From the NCBI RefSeq assembly GCF_028858725.1, contig NC_084766.1:23910501-23974500 (forward strand): a stretch of 64,000 bases of DNA, in the 5' to 3' direction. Both the position numbers and the translations under genes were made by a program. Shown here in pieces: positions 15,039 to 26,900 of this stretch (position 1 is its first letter; the number at the start of each line of letters is the position of its first letter). Below the pieces are notes generated by a model, which saw nothing but the letters and a program-made list of their open reading frames with translations, was not told the origin of the DNA and made no database searches. Source of the stretch: Colius striatus (taxonomy: Eukaryota > Chordata > Aves > Coliiformes > Coliidae).

Positions 15039-18000
15039 TCACGGTCCCTTTCCCTGGCTGGGCGGCACCACCACCTTGTCCAGCCAGAGCCGCGTGAGCT
15101 GTGCCGCACGCAGCTGCCGGCGGTGGATGCGGCGCAGCCGCAGGAGGTAGAGGAGGATGGCCAGTGCCACGACCAGGATGCAGGCGAAGAAGAGATAGTG
15201 GTTGTAGACAAAAGAGAGGCGCAGCCAGGAGGCGTGTGCTTGCCGGATGCTCTCCTGCCGGAGATCCCTGCAGAGAGGAAAGGCAGCACTGCCTGGGAGA
15301 TGCCATGGGAGGCCACTGCTCCCATTGCCAGGGGTGGCAGCTTCTGCTCCTCACCACCCACCCTTCCCTGAGCGATGCCATCAGCATGCCAACAGTACCT
15401 GAGTGGCAGGAACCGTGTCTTGTAGAGGATGGCGCCCAGCGTCCACTGCACCTCGCGGTCGTACACCAGCTGGGCCGTGCGCAGGCTCGGGTAATCCAGT
15501 GGGAAGTGGAATCCCTGGTGAAGGACTTGGTACATCCAGGCTGATTTGAAGCACTGATACCTGCAGGCACAGCCCAGGGGAGCATCAGCCAGACGCTGCC
15601 GCCTGCACTGTGGTCCCCTACCCCAGTACAAGCTCAGGAGCTCTGGCTGCACCACCCCTCAGCACAGCTGCTTACTTCAGGCGGTGCTGGTCGGCATGTG
15701 CAGAGTAGAGGCCACCACGGAAGCGCTGGGTCAGTACCTCCCATCGCTGGCTGCAGTACTCCTGGGGGACAGAGAAGCTAGGGCTCAGAGCAGAGAAACA
15801 GCCCCTGCTGCCGCCCAGCCCCAGCAGTAGTGGCTCCTGAGCCCCTGGGCCAGGGCAGCACCCACCTTGGCAGCAGCGGTGAAGGTGTGGGCACTGTAGC
15901 GGCCACCCAGGCGCAACACATCCTCGGTGCAGTAGAAAAACTCAGAGAACCCATAAAACTCGCTGTTGCCGAAGTCGATGGGTGCTTTGTAGGCCCCTAA
16001 CAGGGAGTCCTGGCTGCTGTTGGACCCAGCCAGCAGTGGCTGCAGCAGCTCCACACAGCCTGGCCAGTCCCCTTGGCCCCGCACATACAGAGTCTGGCCA
16101 CTTCTTGCCACTGTGTCCTCCAGCCCCATGGGCAGACAAGGGTCCAGGAAGGGTGTTTCAGGGCTCAGCCCTGTCTGCTGGCCATGCAGGCTGGAAAACA
16201 GGCCAGGAAAGAAAATGGTTGTATGGGAGGCCATGTACCACCTCTAAAAGCCTAGTCTACTGCTGTCCCACATCCAGATAGCACCCCCACACCAGACCAG
16301 GTCACAGCGCTGTACCCCACAGTGCTGGTGCCCACCCTGCCACCTCCTGTTGAAGCCAAACTTGCCAGATCTATCCCACCAACCTGCAGCCATATGCCTT
16401 GAGCACTTGTGAGGTGCAACAAGGCGCAGACCCCTGCCCCAGCTCACAGGAACCCGCACCCCTGCACAGCCCCCAGGCATCAGAGGCAGAGTGTGCTCCT
16501 GGCACAGGAATACCTGAGCACCAAAGCCTATCTGCCTCTGGCAACAGCTTCATGGACCACTCTGTGAAGGGGAGATGGAAGACAGAGCTCAGGCAGGAAT
16601 GCAATGGAAAGATGTGCAGAGTGAATCGGTGCTGGAGAAGGAGGGAAAGTCAGAGCAAGAAAAACCCAAAGCCACCCCAGGGGCCTCCCCACAGGCTGCT
16701 ACAGAGGGAGGAGAAGGAAGGCAGAGAGGTGTGACGCTGGCAATATTTGACAGGCTCGGAGAGGGGCAGAGTCCACGCACCCTGTGCCAGCCCAGGCATC
16801 TGCTGGTGCCACACGGCTGCTGCCAGCATGGCTCTTGGACCTGTTATCACCACAGGCAGCACTTGGGGTAAATCCAATGGGGAAAGGGAGGTGTGAAAGA
16901 AGCAGCACCCTATTTAACAATGCCCCAGCTAGGGCACCGCTAGGCAGGGCAGCAATACCGGTTGTGCACAAAGGTCTGGTTCAGCACAAGCTCCTCATAG
17001 CGCTGCCGGGCAAAGTTGCCCCCGAAGCCCAGGAAGGTGTTGACGTAGACACGGTACACGTGGCCAGTGTGCTGCACATCACAGCCCAGGTTGAATTCTG
17101 CTAGCAAGCTCTTAGCAGTCTCCTCCTGGGGATGCAGAGGTCTGTGATCAGCAGTGACCCAGGGAAGACAGAGACTGCTCTAGGGACCAGTACTTACCTG
17201 CTGCGGAGGGAAGGCTCCAGAGTCGGGCACTTCGTAGGCAATCTGCAGCGAGGCCCCTCCCATGTCTAGGATCCCGACTGTTCGCTTCCGAACCAAGGAC
17301 TCCCCCTGGTCCCCCAGTGCTACAGTGACCACTGCGTCCTCATCTGCAACCCCCAGCAGCGTGTCAGGGAGGGGCAGGGCCTGGGATGGCACCTTCTCCC
17401 TTCCTCTGCTCCCCCCTGCAGCAGCCTCACGGGGCTCCTCCAGCCCTGCAAGCAGCTCTCATGGATCACCTGCAGGGCAGTGGGTCCTGGCACTCGGGGC
17501 TGGCTGCACCCTGGCTTTGTAGGTTCCCCCAGAGCATCCAATGCTGGAAGCCACTGCAGGAGCACTATTACAAGCCCTCTTGCCCTGTTTTCTCCCAAGT
17601 GCTGCAGGTGCCCCACTCACACAGGGACTTGTTCTCATGACTCCTCCAGGTCCTACATGTGACTAGGGTCAGGCATTGCCTGGACAAAGGGGCAGGTGCT
17701 GCCTGCTCCAGAGCTTGCCTTAGCTCCAGCGCCAGGGTGAGCTCCAGCAGGACTCTACTCAGACCCTCTGCTCTACAAGCAGCCAGACTCACCATCCTCA
17801 TGATCAAACCGTCCCAGGACAAAGTTGATACCAATCCAAGCAAAGACACCTGACGAGACAGAAAGAGTCACTATGGCAATGGACTAAAGGAAACAAAGCG
17901 GTGCTTCACAGCAGCTCCTACCTTCCTGTTTCCCTGAGATCACTTCTGCATGTGATTTGGAGAAGAGGAAATCAAACTCCAGGGGCACGTTTTGCACCAA

Positions 18001-19138
18001 GTCTTCCAGGATTGCTGCTTGCTGCCTGCAAGGGCACGGAAGAGGGACAGATGTGAAGGGACCTTCACCACTGGGAGCACAAGAGACCAGTGGGAATCCT
18101 GCTGCAACACACTCCCTGTCCAGCCCCATGAGCTCTGCTGCTGCACCCCGTGTGCTTTCGAGACAAGAAAACAGATCTAAGCCTGCTGTAAAAACCGTAT
18201 CCTCTCAGCTCCCTCCCGGGGTGCTCAAACCCTCCTTCCTCAGCCCTTGCCGCTTGCCCCAACAACGGGCCCTTTCTTTCCTCAAACCCCTCCCAGGCTA
18301 CAGGGTCGCGGCGGGTCCCAGACCCCCCATCCCACGGGGCCGGCGGACGCACCTCTCGGGCAGCAGCCGCATGCCCGCCGTGCACAGGATGTACAGCGGC
18401 GTTTCCTTGTGCTTCTGGGCAGGGACGTGAGCGGCCGCGAAGTGAAGCAGAGGGCGCAGATAGGGCGTCGCTCGCTGCGGGGCTGCCGCCGCCGCCGCCG
18501 AGATGCCTGCCCAGGGAAGGGAGGCCGTGAGGCTGCCGGCCCCGTGCGTGCGCGGGGCTCCGCGGGGCCGGGGGCGCAGAGGGGCGGCTCCCACCTGGTT
18601 TAATTTTCTTGACGACAGGGCGGCTGCTCCGGTCCCTCATCTGCTTGATGTCCAGCAGGTCGTGGGGGTTCCCGTTGTGCGGCGGCCAGAAATAGACAAA
18701 GACCCGGGACCCGCTGCTCCCGCAGTCTACGACCACTCCGTAGTTGAGCGACGAGTCCTCGGTATCGGTGGCGGCCAGCTCCTCGGCCCGCGCCAGGTAC
18801 CTGCGGACGGGGGCGGGTGGGCCACGGGGCGCCTCGCCACCGGCGAGCCCCGGGCCTCCGGCAGCCCCCCGCCCCGCTCACCTCTCGTCGCGCCGCGCGG
18901 CGCGGGGTGGCGCGGCCCAGTGGCGGGGAGCGGCGGCCGCCAGCAGCAGTAGCAGCCCCAGGGCGAGCGCCAGCCCCAGCGCCGCCGGGCGCTGCCGCGG
19001 CCCCGGGCAGGGACCCGTCGCGCGCCACGACGGGCAGGAAACGCCGATCCTGCGGGCAGAGGGCACCGCTAAGCGCCGGGCCCCGCCGGGCCACCGCCGG
19101 GTCCCGGCGCCGCGTCCCGCCGCCGCTCACCTGGCCAT
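15039..19138 (-). CDS. ENTPD7: Ectonucleoside triphosphate diphosphohydrolase 7, 12 exons
   Basis: ENTPD7 (LALP1) hydrolyses nucleoside tri/diphosphates in the lumen of intracellular (vesicular) compartments. Exons, minus strand: 19131-19138, 18882-19049, 18595-18800, 18353-18506, 17922-18025, 17793-17849, 17198-17343, 16959-17125, 15866-16190, 15676-15761, 15399-15560, 15039-15267, giving 603 residues (human 604). Exon 1 codes only for Met-Ala and part of Arg. Apyrase motifs are intact: VVVDCGSSGSR (about 81-91), LYILCTAGMRLLPE (165-178), EGVFAWIGIN (213-222) and VGILDMGGASLQ (255-266). Hydrophobic anchors lie at about 25-43 and 552-572. The start of exon 4 is odd: a GCC/GCG run codes for six alanines where human has a mixed Met-Ala-Asp-Thr-Pro stretch. 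The gene shares a promoter with SLC25A28. Confidence 0.96.
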
Positions 19139-19885
19139 GTGCGCCCGGCGCCGCCCGCGCGCATCGCCCCGCCGCCACCGCCGGCCACGTCGCCGGGCGG
19201 CCCCGCCGCGGCCAATGGGCGGCGCCGAGGCCCAGCCCCGCCGCGCGGCGCCCCGCCCCCCCGCGGCCGCGGGGACCAATCGGGGCGGGGCGGGACGGCG
19301 CCCCCAGGCGGCCGAAGGCCGTGCGTGGCTTCCCCTCGGCCCCGACCTCCGCCGGGCAACGTCACCCGGAGACTTCCTGCCGCGCGCCCTATCGCGGCCT
19401 TCCCGGCGCCGTCGCGCGGCCAATCCCCGGCGCCCAAATAAACACCACGCGCCGAGCGCCGGAGTGACGGGCGCCGCGGCCAATGGCGGCCGCCCGGCCC
19501 CGCAGCGAGGAGCCGCGGGAGGACGGAAGGTCGCGGGGCCGCCGCCCAATGAGCCGTGCGGCGGGGCGGGGCGCGAGGCCGCGGCACCCAACGGGCTGCG
19601 GGGAACGGGCGGGGCGGGGCGTCCCGGTGCCCAATGGACGAGGCGCTCCAGCGCGCTCTAGGGCGGGCCCGGCCAATGGCGGCGCCCGGGCCGGGGCGGC
19701 GGCGGCCAATGGGCGCGGCGCGCGGGGGCGGCCGGCGGCGAGCCGAGCCAATGGGAGCGCGGCGGGGCGGCCGCGGGGCCGCGGCGGCCAATGGCGGAGG
19801 CGGTGAGGCGGGGCCCGGCGAGGCGGGGCCCGGGTGGGGGGGGGGCCGGGCGGGGAACGCGGCGCGGCGCCGGGGCGGCGGCGCC
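19139..19885. promoter_or_regulatory. Bidirectional ENTPD7 / SLC25A28 promoter with CCAAT array
   Basis: The 747 bp between start codons are CpG-dense. Ten perfect CCAAT pentamers, all on the plus strand, start at 19212, 19276, 19420, 19480, 19546, 19631, 19673, 19706, 19748 and 19788, with a near match (CCAAC) at 19588. Most continue as CCAATGG or CCAATGGGC, and G/C boxes lie between them. CCAAT is the NF-Y site. At this base composition about half a match would be expected by chance. Spacing in the last four intervals is 42, 33, 42 and 40 bp. No convincing TATA box is seen. Confidence 0.8.
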
Positions 19886-22800
19886 ATGGAGCTGGGGGCG
19901 GGCGCGGGCCCCGGCGCGCGGGGCGGCGCGGAGTCAGGCCGCGTCCTGCTGCTGCTCATGAGCGGCGGCGGCGGCGCGGGCCGCGCGCGGCGGGGCGGCG
20001 CGGAGGCGGAGCCCGGGCCCGGCCCTGGGCCCGGCGCCGGCCCGGGCGGCCCCGAGCCGCGCTCCCCGCCCGCCCCGGACTACGAGGCGCTGCCGCAGGG
20101 CGCCGCCGTCTCCACGCACATGCTGGCCGGCGCGGTGGCGGGCGTCATGGAGCACTGCGTGATGTACCCCGTGGACTGCGTCAAGGTGCCGGCACCGGCG
20201 GCTGGGCCGGAGAGGGCGGGCGGGGTCACCGGGGCCCACCGGCGAGGGAGGGAAGGAGGCGGGGGCTCGGCCCCCGGCGAGCCCGCGGGGGTGACGGGCC
20301 GCCCGCCCGCACGGGTCTTGTGTGTTGCAGACGCGGATGCAGAGCCTGCGGCCGGAGCCCGCCGCCCGCTACCGGAACGTGCTGGAGGCCCTGTGGCGCA
20401 TCGCCCGCACCGAGGGCGTCTGGCGGCCCATGCGCGGCCTCAACATCACGGCCACCGGCGCCGGCCCGGCGCACGCGCTCTACTTCGCCTGCTACGAAAA
20501 GTTAAAAAAGACGCTGAGCGACGTTATCCACGCGGGGGGCAATAGCCATGTGGCCAACGGTACAGCCCCCGCCGGCGGCCAGCGGGGCTGCTGGCGGCCG
20601 CCCCCCCGCCACGCCGGGCTGGGGAGCGGGGTGGGGAGAGGCCGAGAGTAGGCAGTAGGGAGGTCCGATGAACGGCCTGTGGGGTTCGGGCGCCGCGGGT
20701 GTCCTGAAGCCCTGTGCTCTCTCCAGCCCAAGCCCGCTGCACGGTGCTGGGCAGGGGAGAGCACCCGTCCTGTGCCTACCGGGGCCACTCCCAGGTCTCT
20801 CGCTTGAAGCAGGTTGGTGGCCCCCAGCTCGGAAGGCTGCCAGGGGACAGGAGCTGTCCACGGATGAGCTGGGACTGGCCCCGTGGGTTGGTGGTACCAG
20901 AGCTCGGCCCAGGAGCGCCACGTGGTGTCAGAACCCATCTTGCCGTGGTGCCCATGTCCAGGAGCCACCACAGTGGGCAAAGCATGGGGCCATGGGGAGA
21001 ATGGCACACGGGCTGCCCTTGGCACGCACGCAGCAGAGTGCCCTCAGGTTTCTCCTCCATGGGAACATCTGCTGTCCTCAGGGTCACTACCAGCTGGTGC
21101 CACTGGCCTGTCCCTAAGGGCTGGGCCCACGTGGGTCCCAGTCAGCCCACAGCACCCAGCAGCCTGTCGCAATCCTCTCCCTCCTTCTTGAGCTCTCTCC
21201 GGGTGGGAACCGCTGAGGACCGTCCCACCTCTCCGAAGGGAGTTGGAGGCCACCTTCAGATCTCATCTTCTTCCAGGAGCCTCCTCCTGTGCCTCAGCGG
21301 GGGACTCGGGGCTGTGGCAGAGCCCTGGGGTCCCTCGCCTCCCCCCGCCTCACATGTAGCAGTTCTTGTTTTGCAGGTGCAGCCGGGTGTGTAGCAACAT
21401 TGCTCCACGATGCAGCCATGAACCCTGCCGAAGGTAACGATGGTGCTGGCCTGCCAGGGAGGGCAGAATCGGGGGATCCCCTCTGTGGCACGGAGGCTGC
21501 TCTTCTCATTGCTTACCCAACTGCAGGGAGTCTTTTCGGGGACACTGTCTGCAGCTCCACTTAGGGAGCCTGGTGGCTGCTTCTGGTGGAGGGAGTAGGT
21601 AGAAGAGGTTAATTCTGTGGAGCACAGCAAACCTCAGCTTAGGAGGAGCCAGGAGGGTAGCAGCCTTTCACCCAGGGGTTTGGCTGGGGACAGTTACCTG
21701 GAGCTGGAGAGAAGGCAAGAGAGATGTGATCCACGCTGCTGAAGTCATTCTGAGCTTGTGGAAGTTGGGCATTGCTGCAGTGAGGTCTTGGGAGGACGTG
21801 GTATGGTTCTGGGCCTGTGTTCATGAAGACAATGAAAATAATGAGGTACAAAAGTGGTGCTAGAAGGATGAGGAGAAGGGAGATGTTGTGGATGTCTGGA
21901 AGGTAGCCTGGAAAAAGGCAGAGGGAATCTGTAATGGAAGTCTGTGAATGTGGTGGGAGGAGGAATAAGGAGGGAAGGCCAGTTCTGAATTTATTTATTT
22001 CTTTTAAAACTGGAGGGCTCATGACAGTGCTGGCTGCAGCTGCTCTGGGAACCCAAGGAGCAGGCAGCTGTGTGGCCAGGCCATTGTCATTCCTTCCCTG
22101 GGGCTCGTCTTATCTCAACTACAATAGTTTGTAGTCCCATCACTTTTAGCTCCTTGTGGTCATGTTGAGATAGGCAGGACAGTGACAGGCTCAGCTCTTG
22201 GATGTGTTTGGGGCAGGGTTGACATCTGGTTTTTGCCTCTGCACAGCTGCATTTCGGCAGCAACCACGAGCAATTCCCAGCCAGTGAGCTCCACAACGTG
22301 CTGTGCTGATTCGGAGCCACAACAGGGGCAGCTGGGAGGGAACAGACTTGTCCAGATCAAAAATAAGAGATCAGATGCAGAAAAGAATAGATGCAAAGGG
22401 GATTCCCCTGACTGAGGTGGTGGCTGTGGTGGTGGATGGGGAGGTGTCAGTCACTGGGGGCTGAGGGTGGATCCTGAGCATCAGGATGGTCCCGGGGGCT
22501 GCAGCAGCCGCAGGGTTTGCAGGTGGCAATGGCTATGTGACAGGACATGGGTTAGTGATGGGCTTGGCAGCGTGAGGTGAGAGGTTGGACCCCATGAGCT
22601 TAAAGGTCTTTCCCAACTGAAATGATTCTATGATTTTATGACAGTGGTGCCTTGGCAGATGTAGGTGGGTGCAGTCCTGCCTGGGCACACACCATCCATC
22701 AGTAACTCTTAAGTCAGTGTAACCAAACTCTAGGCACTTGGTGAGGCCTGGCTTTGTGCTTACCCTTTCTCTCCTCTTCCCCTGCACACCTGGGTCCGGG

Positions 22801-23350
22801 CTGCTGCTGCTGTCGCCACTATCCATCCCAAGTGGTCAAACAGAGGATGCAGATGTACAACTCGCCTTACCAGCGTGTGACGGACTGTGTGCGGGCTGTG
22901 TGGCACAACGAAGGGGCTGGAGCTTTCTACCGCAGCTACACCACCCAGCTCACCATGAACATCCCCTTCCAAGCCATTCACTTCATGACCTATGAGTTCT
23001 TGCAAGAGCAGCTCAACCCCCACAGACAGTACAACCCAGGCTCCCACGTGGTCTCCGGAGCCTGCGCGGGGGCTGTCGCTGCTGCTGCCACGACGCCTTT
23101 GGACGTTTGCAAAACGCTGCTCAACACCCAGGAATCCCTGGCCTTGAGCTCCAACATCAGCGGACACATCACAGGCATGGCCAATGCCTTCAGGACGGTG
23201 TACCAAGTGGGTGGCCTGACTGCCTACTTCCGAGGGGTCCAGGCGAGGGTCATTTACCAGATGCCCTCGACAGCGATCGCCTGGTCCGTGTACGAGTTCT
23301 TCAAATACATTCTCACCAAGCGCCAGGAGGAGCGGTGGGCTGGGAAGTGA
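19886..23350 (+). CDS. SLC25A28: Mitoferrin-2, mitochondrial iron carrier, 4 exons
   Basis: Mitoferrin-2 carries ferrous iron across the inner mitochondrial membrane for heme and iron-sulphur synthesis. Exons 19886-20185, 20331-20559, 21377-21433 and 22833-23350 give 367 residues (human 364). The three carrier repeats show their signature Pro-x-Asp/Glu-x-x-Lys at residues 95-100 (PVDCVK), 193-198 (PAEVVK) and 284-289 (PLDVCK). Diagnostic blocks include [24 protein letters not shown] and [18 protein letters not shown]. The N-terminal ~70 residues are Gly/Ala-rich, coded by CpG-island DNA, and poorly conserved with human; conservation starts at about [10 protein letters not shown]. The acceptor of the last exon (AG at 22831-22832) has a weak pyrimidine tract, interrupted by CTG repeats, but is fixed by the conserved GluValValLys junction. 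Intron 3 carries a CR1 tail. Confidence 0.96.
22543..22641 (+). repeat. CR1 LINE 3' end
   Basis: This short CR1 tail is in SLC25A28 intron 3. 'gggttagtgatgggcttgg' is followed by 'cttaaaggtctttcccaac' and ends with two ATTCTATGA-like units, the diagnostic CR1 3' terminus. Such 5'-truncated copies of about 100 bp are the commonest CR1 form in birds. Confidence 0.9.
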
Positions 23351-23955
23351 GCACAGCGCCGCTCTACACCTGCTGCACCTCCCCTCCCAGTTTGTCTCCT
23401 GACCCCTCTCCCTTTCGGTTTGGTTTGTGATGAGGAGAGGAGGCAGTGGAGCCCTTCAGGGCTTAGCGATGCCGTTTCATGCCTGCGGGTGCTGCTGCTG
23501 CTGCTGTTGTGCTCAGGCTGCGGCTTTGCTCCATCCTGGGGCCCTCCGGGGTGTCCCATGGGGAGCTGCAGCCCAGGTCACATCCCCTGGCACTTCGGTG
23601 GAGCTGTGCTCCTGACCTTCCCTTAGCCAAAACCTCCTCCCATGCCAAGCTTGCCTGTCCTCAGAGGGGAAGGTTGAGTGTCCTGCCCTGCCTCTGGCAA
23701 GGCCAAGCTCAGCTTGCAGTCACCAGGGAGGGGGCAGCAGCGGTGGCACTGCCTGGGATGCTGGGGGCTTAGTCTGGCTTTTGGCTGAAGCAAAGTATAA
23801 CCTTGCCGTTGTCTCGTAGCACGCACACGTGATGCTGCCTGTGCCCCAGTGGTGGGGGGAGTGGGGGAGGATGGCACTTGAGGAGGTGAGCCTCTAGATT
23901 TCTTTTTGTTCCCACTCTTGACACCTCAAATAAAAAACAGTTCTGCTCTGTCCTT
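23351..23955 (+). other. SLC25A28 3' UTR with AATAAA at 23929-23934
   Basis: About 580 bp after the stop codon a perfect AATAAA occurs in the context CTCAAATAAAAAACAG, followed by T/G-rich sequence. It is the first strong signal after the gene, so the transcript most likely ends at about 23950. Confidence 0.7.
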
Positions 23956-26900
23956 ATGTCCCCTCCATACTCCCACATGGCCCAGTTCCTGGCACCATGC
24001 TGCCCTGACTGTGCCCAGAGCTGAGCTCTTTTGGTGAGTGCCAGAGGGGGAAGTAAAGTGGGGGCGGGGGTTGTGGTGGGAGGAGGGGACCTGCCTGGCC
24101 ACCCTCGCAATGTGCAGGGAGGAGACTGGTCCCCATCTCTTGGCTCGTGGCCTTTTGCCTGCTGCTGGTGTGGACTGCAACCCTGCTGGATAAGCAGATG
24201 TTCAGTCTGATGAGGGTTCTCGGGATGCTCCCATGGTGCTCCGGACAGAGGTGTTGTCAGGAGGGCCCTGGGTTCTGTTGAAGACGGTGCAGGAATGTTG
24301 GTGCTAGGTGAGGCTGGAGGGCTTTGTGCATCTCACATGGAAGATTTGAGGCTCAGCAGGGCTTTTACCCCCTGATTTGGAGTAATTAAACTAGTTTGAT
24401 GCTTGAGCACCTTAAAATTCTACCAACACACTTGCTCAAAGCACTCATGTCTCCCAACCTAATAGAACAGCTAATTTTTTGAACACATTGTTATCTGTCT
24501 TGATAGCGAGTTCTCTCAGGGTCCCACCCAGCCCTGGACCTGAGCCAGCCTCACCAGCTTGTGTACTGGCCACTGATGTGTTGCTTGGAGATGACCTTCC
24601 CAAAGCAGAGCTTGGGGTGCCTCAAGCCAGGTGCCCATGGGTAACACGTGGCTCCTGCAGGATGCTCCCACAGTGCTTGCAGGAGGGGCATGTGTCCCAT
24701 GGGGCTGTGCTCAAAAATAACTCCCTGGAGAAAATATGTTCACAGCCATGGTATGTGCAGCCAGCGAGTGTCTGTGGTGGTGCCAGGCTGCTCCATGGGA
24801 TCTGCTGGCCTGGCCTGGCCTGCACAGAGGGCTGATGGCCTGGCTGGGGCCAGGGGAAAGAGGAATGAGCAGGGGGATGTGTAGCCCTTGGGGGCATCAG
24901 GCCCTGGCACTGCCAGGGGACTGGAGGCCAGGGACCCCTGCACTGCAGGGCCAGGTGCTCAGCACCCAGCCCCAGCTCCACCTTCCCCTTCAGGATTTCT
25001 CTTGTCCTGGTTCCTGAGGCTGGATGGCAGAGGCCAAGCAACTGCCCTTGGGATGTTTTAATGGCTGCTAGGTAGGTCTGGGTGTCCCTGGGCACAGGGC
25101 AGCCAGCCATGTTGTTGCTCTGCAGCCAGGGTCCACCTGGCTCGCGTACTGTGCCCACTTTCTGCTCCCTGGCATGGCCTGCAGGCTCCTGGTCCCTGCC
25201 TTTTCTGCACAAGCAGGAGGATGAGAAACTCCTTAAAGAAACAAAAGCTGATGGAGACTGGGAGCCTCCAGTTTTCCCACCATTTCAGGAGCTGGGACTT
25301 TAAGACGTAGCTGGAGCATTGCAAGATTTGGCAGCCCTTCAGCTCCTCCACGCAAGAGAGAGAAATCTGAGAAGCAGAAGTCACTGGGAGAGACCAGGGC
25401 AGGGTTTAGCTTGGCAGGGAGGACATTAGATGGGAGTTTGCAGAAGACGATTCTGACCAGGATGGATCTCCCTGCCCAGAAGCCAAAAGCTGTTGGCAGC
25501 GTAGCTGCAGCTTTGCCTTTCACCCTCCCCACACAGCAGGGCCACATCAAACCCTGTGGAGGGAAGCAGCAGCCCCGCAGAGGATGGCTGCCTGGGGGGT
25601 CTGATGCTGCAGGGATGGCAGAGCCACCCAGAGGGTTCCACAGATCCCTTGGGCAAGGCTACAGAAGACTGGAAAAACCCCATCCTGCTGCTGCCTCCAT
25701 CCCCTGGGATGAACCTCTGCCCCAGACTAAAGGCTGGCCATGGTGGCACACAGCTGCTCCCTGGCTCTGCCAGTGGAGGGTCACCTCCTTGACAGCCAGC
25801 CCAGTTCCTCTGGCATCTTTGGCACAATGAGGTGCCCAGAGGTAATGGAGTTATTGGCTGGTCCAGCCATGGCAGCTGCCTTTCTAAAGTCTGACAGCAC
25901 CTCAGTGGAGCCACACTGCCCTGGGGCTGTCCTATGGCCTCTGAGGTATTTGGCTGTGCTTCAGGTGATATTCCCTCCTACAGCTTCTTCTGAGTTAAGA
26001 GATTATTTTTGGCTTTCCAGCAAGGAAGCCAGGCTCAGAGCTTTGGAAACAACCCTTTTTCCTTTCACCTCCCTGCAGGATCCCCAGCCACATCCAGCAC
26101 TGACAGGAATTTGCCACTTGGCCTTCCCATATCTGACTGCCCCCTGAGCCCTGACCTGCCTAGGTGGAGCCTGAGTGGGATGAGTCCCAGGGCCCTTGAG
26201 CAAGCAGAGCTGGGCACTGTTGCCAGCCTTCTCCTGCTCCTGGTGGTAGATCCAGGGCTGCCACAGCTCTGCCGTGGCACAAGCCCAGGCTATTTCAAGC
26301 AGCCTGAGTTGCCAAGCCAGGAGCAGCTCAGGAGCAGCTCAGGAGCCCCCTGCCGCCTTCCTGGGCTTAACTGGAGATGCCTGCACTCCTGCAGATTAGG
26401 ATCAGACATGGAGTGAGTAGGTGGGAGGGGACTTCATCTCCCCCAGAGCAAAAAGGGGAATCCTCTCCAGCACATCTGCCCTGTACCTTCAGGGCTGGTT
26501 GGCTTCCAAGCTGCTCTTGCCTCAGAGACACCGCTCACAGAGTTCTGAGTCCCTTTGCCTGACTAGCCTGGGGGCAACAGCACTGCCCTGACAAAACACA
26601 TCCCTGCCCCTCCTCTGCCAGTGTCCTGAGCTACCTCCAGCTCTCCCATCCCCAGTCCCTCTGCAGTGGGTGCCTGACAGCCCTGCTCAGTGGGAGGAGG
26701 TGGCCGGAGCTCATGGGGACCACAGAGGTGGGCTCGCAGCCTCCCACCAGCTCCAACTCACCCTGGTTCTGGGATTCCTCAGGGTTCTGTCAGGCCTCAG
26801 TAAAGTTGTACAAGTTCTCATGACCCCACGGCCTTCAGCGATGGTAAACACGGGCTCCAGGGCTGCCTGGACACAGAGCAGATGCTGCCTCTGTTGGGCC

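Noticed and set aside
19069-19959. Open frames on both strands across the CCAAT-array promoter
   Set aside because: The DNA is stop-poor because of GC content; ENTPD7 and SLC25A28 starts are fixed by protein conservation and splice sites.
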